Source: Acholeplasmatales bacterium
GTDB lineage: Bacteria; Bacillota_I; Bacilli_A; Izemoplasmatales; Hujiaoplasmataceae
Assembly (NCBI GenBank): GCA_003477305.1
Contig: DMTN01000021.1
Coordinates: 290-17,343 of the forward strand
DNA: 17,054 bases
Reading direction: 5' to 3'
Positions 13,708 through 17,054 of this stretch are shown here, piece after piece. The notes under the pieces were generated by a model. It was given only the letters and a program-made list of their open reading frames with translations. It was not told the origin of the DNA and made no database searches. The translations under genes were made by a program, and so were the position numbers. How positions within the stretch are numbered: the stretch's first letter is position 1; every line of letters begins with the position of its first letter.

Positions 13708-14601
13708 CTAGTCTTCGAAAAGCTTCGCATGGAGCAGGGGATGACAGGGTTCGGCGACTTCCATCGTGAAACTCGCGGCTTTCTTGCCGCAATTCACGGC
13801 TTCATGCATCGACAGTCCCTTGACGAGCCCGTAGACGGTGCCGGCGACGAGGGCGTCGCCGCAGCCGGACGACGAGACGGGATTCTTCGTCTCGAAGATC
13901 GCGGTCTGGTAGATGCGCCGCTCGATGTTGTAGGTGATCGGGTCGGCGCCGTTGGTCACGACGACGGTCCGGATGCCGGTACCGAGCAGATCCTTGACGC
14001 CATAAATGATGTCGACGGCGTCGTGTCCGAGCAATTCGGACAATTCGCCGCGATTGACCTTGAGAAGCCAGATGCGGTCGAGGAACGGACGGATGCGGAC
14101 GACCTTCGCGCGGCTCACGCCGTCGACGACGATCTTCTTGTGGGAAAACGCATGGATGAGGCGGTCGAGCACGGATGCGGACAGGTTGACATCGAGGACG
14201 AGGACGTCGAATCCTTCGATGTAGGCGGCGAACCGGTCGAAATCGCCGGGTTCGAGCGTCTCGATCACGCGGAAGTCGTTCACCGCGGTCGCGAGCACGC
14301 CGTCGTGGGCATGGATCGCGACGTATTTCCCGGACGGGCCGGGGAGAGAGGGCGACATCGGATAAAGGATGCCGGCCTGGTCGAGATGGTTGGTGATGAA
14401 GGCAGAGAAGAGATCGTCGCCGAGGAAGGTAAGCAGATGGACGTCGAGGCCGAGGCGGGTCAGGTTCTCGGCGATGTTCTTGGCGACGCCGCCGACGGAC
14501 AGCCCGACGATGCCCGGATTGGAATCGCCCGGTTGCACCGAGCCGGCGCCGACGCCGGAGATGTCGACGACCGCGGCGCCGATCACGAGGATCCTGTCCA
14601 T
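13708..14601 (-). CDS. PfkB-family carbohydrate kinase, pseudouridine-kinase-like
   Basis: The 297-residue ribokinase-fold protein should phosphorylate a sugar or nucleoside with ATP. The N-terminus MDRILVIGAAVVDISG and the segment DSNPG...GGVAKNIAENLTRLG (26-51) are typical of pseudouridine kinase (PsuK/YeiC) and its near relatives. The second PfkB signature is SSSGCGDALVAG (243-254) with catalytic base D249; the usual G-A-G-D is G-C-G-D here. The PsuK partner, pseudouridine-5'-phosphate glycosidase (PsuG), is not in the window, so a different substrate is possible. I chose the ATG at 14601, which lies one base after the upstream GDPD stop (TAG-C-ATG). No Shine-Dalgarno site is visible there, so it probably relies on termination-reinitiation. 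A GTG at 14637 would add 12 unlikely residues. The nitroreductase gene follows directly. Confidence 0.85.
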   Translation of the reverse strand: MDRILVIGAAVVDISGVGAGSVQPGDSNPGIVGLSVGGVAKNIAENLTRLGLDVHLLTFLGDDLFSAFITNHLDQAGILYPMSPSLPGPSGKYVAIHAHDGVLATAVNDFRVIETLEPGDFDRFAAYIEGFDVLVLDVNLSASVLDRLIHAFSHKKIVVDGVSRAKVVRIRPFLDRIWLLKVNRGELSELLGHDAVDIIYGVKDLLGTGIRTVVVTNGADPITYNIERRIYQTAIFETKNPVSSSGCGDALVAGTVYGLVKGLSMHEAVNCGKKAASFTMEVAEPCHPLLHAKLFED

Positions 14602-14602
14602 G

Positions 14603-15322
14603 CTATTCGAGGATGTTGGACGTGATAAAGTCGACACCCATCTTGATCAGCTTTTCGGCGACCATCTTGTCATCGACGGTCCATACTGCGACCTTGAGGC
14701 CGATCAGATGCGCGCGCTTGAGCAGGTCTTCGCTGACCTGATCATAATGGACGTCCATCCCGATTTGGTGCTTTTCGCAGAATTCGATGCCCTTCTCCGT
14801 CACTTCGTCCATCAGGTACATCATGTCGATCGACGGATGGGTTTTCTTGAGATAGGCGAGGTAGCGTTCGTCGAAGGAGATGATCGTCGTCTTCTCTTCC
14901 ATCTTGTGACGCATGATTTCAACGACGACCGTCTCGACGTTTTCTGTCGAAAGGCCATCCTTCAGTTCGACGAAGGCGTTCTTCTTATAGGTCCGGCAGA
15001 TGACGAGGTATTCCTCGAGGGTGGGGATGCAGATGTTTTCCGAAAGATTTCCGGTTTTCCGGTCGATCAGCGAAAACTTCCGGAGTTCGTCGTATCGGAA
15101 AGAGGGAATATAGAGATTGAGCAAGCCGAGGCGGAGGAGCGTGTCGTCATGGCTGACGACGATCCTGCCGTCCCGAGTCGCGTATACGTCGCATTCGATG
15201 CCGAAATAACTGCGGTTCGCCGCAGCGACGAACGCATTGATCGTATTCTCCGTTTCGATGCCGGAGAGGCCGCGATGGGCGACCATGCCTTTGAAATATT
15301 TGTCGATTTTTACCGTATTCAT
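14603..15322 (-). CDS. glycerophosphodiester phosphodiesterase (GDPD family)
   Basis: The 239-residue TIM-barrel protein should hydrolyse glycerophosphodiesters (deacylated phospholipids) to glycerol 3-phosphate and an alcohol. The catalytic His-Arg (AHRG, H16/R17), the ETENT motif (E25/N26), the metal ligands in IECDVYATRDG (E43, D45) and the second catalytic His in VVSHDDTL (H58) are all present, as is the ELKDG motif (E119, K121). The C-terminal VAVWTVDD and GVDFITSNILE are also family-typical. There is no signal peptide, so it should be cytosolic and recycle membrane-lipid headgroup products. The ATG at 15322 is the natural start, with only a weak ribosome site (GCGAG) before it. It is the first gene of an operon with the PfkB kinase and nitroreductase, from an extended -10 promoter at 15358-15366, divergent from an unknown membrane gene. 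Confidence 0.94.
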   Translation of the reverse strand: MNTVKIDKYFKGMVAHRGLSGIETENTINAFVAAANRSYFGIECDVYATRDGRIVVSHDDTLLRLGLLNLYIPSFRYDELRKFSLIDRKTGNLSENICIPTLEEYLVICRTYKKNAFVELKDGLSTENVETVVVEIMRHKMEEKTTIISFDERYLAYLKKTHPSIDMMYLMDEVTEKGIEFCEKHQIGMDVHYDQVSEDLLKRAHLIGLKVAVWTVDDKMVAEKLIKMGVDFITSNILE

Positions 15323-15357
15323 GTTGTCACGCTCGCTTCGTTGGTCCTTACTCTATC

Positions 15358-15366
15358 ATTTTACCA
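15358..15366 (-). promoter_or_regulatory. extended -10 promoter of the GDPD operon
   Basis: The minus strand reads TGG-TAAAAT, one base off the consensus -10 with the upstream TG. No strong -35 is seen. The leader would be about 30 bases. Confidence 0.55.
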
Positions 15367-15435
15367 TCAAGCGCGGTTTTTTTACACAGCAATAAAAGTT
15401 TTTATGGAGAACCATACACCCGCGCGCGATTGGCA

Positions 15436-15444
15436 TGATATAAT
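15436..15444 (+). promoter_or_regulatory. extended -10 promoter of the plus-strand membrane gene
   Basis: The plus strand reads TGA-TATAAT, the third occurrence of this exact nine-base core in the window. No good -35 is visible. The transcript would begin roughly 15-20 bases before the ATG at 15469. Confidence 0.7.
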
Positions 15445-15468
15445 CGATGCGAAGGTCCGGTGAGATGG

Positions 15469-16248
15469 ATGGATGATCGACAGATTCGCATCAATTTCAA
15501 CAAATTCAAAACAGCGCGCGCGACGGAGCGGAATCTGCTTCTTTGGATTTTCGCCATCGTTCCGATCGTCGTGATCCTCTTCAACCTCGGCATCTTCGCC
15601 GCCATCTACTTCGCCGGCGAGCCGATCGAGTTCAATGGCGTCCTCCGCTACCCCGGCGATCCGCTGTACATCACCGGCTTTTTCTCGCTCGTCCGGTGGT
15701 TTCTCGGTGTCATCGCCGTCTTTCTCGTGGTGATCGCCGTCGCCCTCGTCAAAAACATCCCCGTCCGGCATCTGCTTTCCATCGACGACGAAGGCAACCC
15801 GACCATCGATGTCCTCGCACGTCGCACCGAGACCCTCTATACCACGAACGCCGTCCATGTTTTCAACCGCAAAACCCGGACGGTATACTCCGAAACCGTC
15901 AAAGCCGGTTTTCCCGTTCTCACCGAAGACGCGGCGTTCGCATGGTTCGAAGCGCGCGACACGGATTCCCTCTGGACCGCGCGTCAAGGTCGAAGCCGTG
16001 TCATCCTGACGAAATCCGTCGACGCCGGATATGGGGCCTTCAACGAACGCATCGTCACCACCTATCGGATCCGGCTCGATTCATCGGGGATCCCCGCTTC
16101 GGCGGTGATGACCGTGTCGCGTCGGTCGACGGGCCGCGTCAACGTCACGGCTTGGAAACGCTTCGTCTACCGCAATGTCGGTTCGCACGTCCGGTTCGAT
16201 CTGCCTCCCGAACTGCGCGCCAAACTCGATCAAGACCGATATTCCTGA
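15469..16248 (+). CDS. membrane protein with two helices and a C-terminal soluble domain, unknown function
   Basis: I do not recognise this protein of 259 residues. Two hydrophobic helices are visible, about residues 23-48 and 71-94. The N-terminus is basic, which by the positive-inside rule puts both ends in the cytoplasm. The remaining 160 or so residues (97-259) are polar and alternate in a beta-rich pattern, with many Arg and Thr residues (for example TTYRIRLDSSGIPASAVMTV). I see no known catalytic motif. Two starts are plausible: GTG at 15460 with GAAGG four bases before it, and ATG at 15469 with GGTGAG about five bases before it; I prefer the ATG. It is transcribed alone from an extended -10 promoter, divergent from the GDPD operon and convergent with ribU, and ends at a shared terminator. 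It has the same general two-helix-plus-soluble-domain layout as the PH-like protein at 9065-9553, without clear sequence similarity. Confidence 0.8.
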   Translation: MDDRQIRINFNKFKTARATERNLLLWIFAIVPIVVILFNLGIFAAIYFAGEPIEFNGVLRYPGDPLYITGFFSLVRWFLGVIAVFLVVIAVALVKNIPVRHLLSIDDEGNPTIDVLARRTETLYTTNAVHVFNRKTRTVYSETVKAGFPVLTEDAAFAWFEARDTDSLWTARQGRSRVILTKSVDAGYGAFNERIVTTYRIRLDSSGIPASAVMTVSRRSTGRVNVTAWKRFVYRNVGSHVRFDLPPELRAKLDQDRYS

Positions 16249-16264
16249 TCGCAAAAAATGAAAT

Positions 16265-16297
16265 GGGCTTCCGAATTTTCATCCGGAAGCCCTTTTT
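16265..16297 (+). terminator. intrinsic terminator, probably bidirectional
   Basis: A nine-base-pair stem, GGGCTTCCG/CGGAAGCCC, with a ten-base loop is followed by TTTTT on the plus strand. On the minus strand the same stem is followed by ATTTCATTTTTT, so it can also end the ribU transcript, whose stop codon is at 16305. Confidence 0.9.
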
Positions 16298-16304
16298 GAT
16301 TGAA

Positions 16305-16958
16305 TTATTCGTCGATTTCGTCGCATTCCGCGTCCTTGCCCTTGATCAGAGGCGATACGCGCTTGTAGATGAGAATGACGATCGCCGAGATGACGATTCC
16401 TTTGAACACGTTGAATGGTACGATTCCGAAGAGGACACCGGTCCGCGCGTCGGTGATATAGGGCAGCGCGACGGAGAATTGCAGGATCAGTTCGTCCATC
16501 GAAAGCCCCATCATCCCGGCATACCATGGCAACAGGACAAACCAGTTGAGGAGCGCGCCGATGACGGTCATCACGACGACGCCGGCGAGAAGACCGAGAA
16601 GCGCGGCCTTGCGGGTGCGGATATAGTGATAGATCAACGAAGCCGGGAGGACGAACGAAATGCCGATCAGGAAGTTCGCGAGTTCGCCGATGCCGATTGT
16701 CACCGATCCTTCGATGAGCAGGTTCAGGACGACCTTGATCGCCTCGATCGCGACGCCCGCGAGCGGGCCGAGCGCGAAGGCGCCGATCATCACCGGGATT
16801 TCCGACAAATCGAGTTTTAAAAACGACGGGCCGAGGAACGGCAGCGCGAATTCCGCGAGCATGACGACCGCGGCCATCGTGCCGAGGATCGCGACGAGCG
16901 CGAGCCAGCGGACCGGCGTGGTTTTCTTGGGTTTGCATTTGATCAGTTTATTATCCAT
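16305..16958 (-). CDS. ribU: ECF transporter S component, riboflavin type (RibU-like)
   Basis: This is the substrate-binding membrane subunit of an ECF vitamin importer, with the riboflavin-transporter pattern. The 217-residue protein starts with a Lys-rich cytoplasmic tail (MDNKLIKCKPKKTT), then about six hydrophobic segments. The RibU-typical stretch KLDLSEIPVMIGAFALGP (about 48-65) is followed by GVAIEAIKVVLNLL. Further typical elements are the GELANFLIG segment and the later NWFVLLPWY motif. The acidic C-terminus (DAECDEIDE) is less usual. The ATG at 16958 follows GGAGG. The ECF ATPases and EcfT are absent from the window, so it must share an energising module coded elsewhere. Its leader holds several hairpins and could be the expression platform of an FMN riboswitch whose aptamer would lie beyond the window, but no aptamer core is visible here. 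Confidence 0.88.
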   Translation of the reverse strand: MDNKLIKCKPKKTTPVRWLALVAILGTMAAVVMLAEFALPFLGPSFLKLDLSEIPVMIGAFALGPLAGVAIEAIKVVLNLLIEGSVTIGIGELANFLIGISFVLPASLIYHYIRTRKAALLGLLAGVVVMTVIGALLNWFVLLPWYAGMMGLSMDELILQFSVALPYITDARTGVLFGIVPFNVFKGIVISAIVILIYKRVSPLIKGKDAECDEIDE

Positions 16959-16967
16959 GGTGCCTCC

Positions 16968-17045
16968 AAGAACAAAGGGTGATTCTCACCCTCAGCGAAT
17001 CGATGATTCGCCTGATTGTAGACGATTACACACCGAAGAGGTATG
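16968..17045 (-). promoter_or_regulatory. ribU leader with three small hairpins, the last terminator-like
   Basis: Read on the minus strand, three hairpins occur in order: CATACC/GGTGTG with a five-base loop (17045-17029, G-T pair included), a perfect seven-base-pair GCGAATC/GATTCGC with loop ATC (17011-16995), and a perfect seven-base-pair AGGGTGA/TCACCCT with loop GAA (16992-16976) followed by TTGTTCTT. The last is terminator-like and ends about seven bases before the ribU Shine-Dalgarno site. It could terminate an upstream gene or act as an attenuator. No FMN-aptamer consensus is visible inside the window. Confidence 0.55.
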
Positions 17046-17054
17046 TTCGTTTGG

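Noticed and set aside
16959..17054. FMN riboswitch in the ribU leader
   Set aside because: None of the conserved aptamer segments (such as the GGCGGU or GACGGU junction motifs) is present in the visible leader. The aptamer could lie outside the window.

Overview
The window is an ordinary-looking, gene-dense bacterial chromosome segment with no phage, insertion sequence, CRISPR array or rRNA/tRNA cluster. The gene families (SecG, RNase R, SmpB, PgcA-type phosphoglucomutase, ECF S components, divIVA-free Gram-positive-style Shine-Dalgarno sites of the AAGGAG/GGAGG type, extended -10 promoters) point to the Bacillota or a walled or wall-less relative such as the Acholeplasma/Izemoplasma side of the tree. 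That placement is an inference. TGA is used as a stop (rnr, smpB, gpmI), so the mycoplasma UGA=Trp code is not in use. Coding DNA is strongly G/C-biased at third positions, while promoters and terminators are AT-rich.

Left part, all minus strand, reading right to left: gpmI, a four-helix membrane protein and eno form a lower-glycolysis operon ending in a strong terminator at 3374-3404. A new promoter then serves secG, followed by an internal terminator-like hairpin, rnr, smpB, an unrecognised two-helix membrane protein and the 5' part of the tmRNA gene ssrA, which runs off the left edge. Together rnr, smpB and ssrA make a ribosome-rescue and RNA-decay module.

Middle: a cytosolic GH13-family alpha-glucan enzyme is transcribed on the plus strand, divergently from gpmI. 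A cre-like inverted repeat lies almost exactly midway between the two -10 boxes. After its terminator come a minus-strand PH-like membrane protein with its own TTGACA promoter, and a tightly overlapping operon of a small Cys-rich membrane protein, uracil-DNA glycosylase (ung) and a folate-type ECF S component.

Right part, minus strand: a GDPD phosphodiesterase, a pseudouridine-kinase-like PfkB sugar kinase and a nitroreductase form an operon, followed by a terminator and then phosphoglucomutase pgcA. A plus-strand membrane protein of unknown function is divergent from GDPD. It converges on a riboflavin-type ECF S component (ribU), whose leader, at the right edge of the window, carries a row of small hairpins.

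The gene content centres on sugar-phosphate metabolism (phosphoglucomutase, GH13, gpmI, eno), vitamin uptake (two S components without their energising module) and RNA/translation quality control. I found no clear new defence or mobile system. The best leads are the unknown membrane genes embedded in conserved operons, the shared operator between gpmI and GH13, and the ribU leader.
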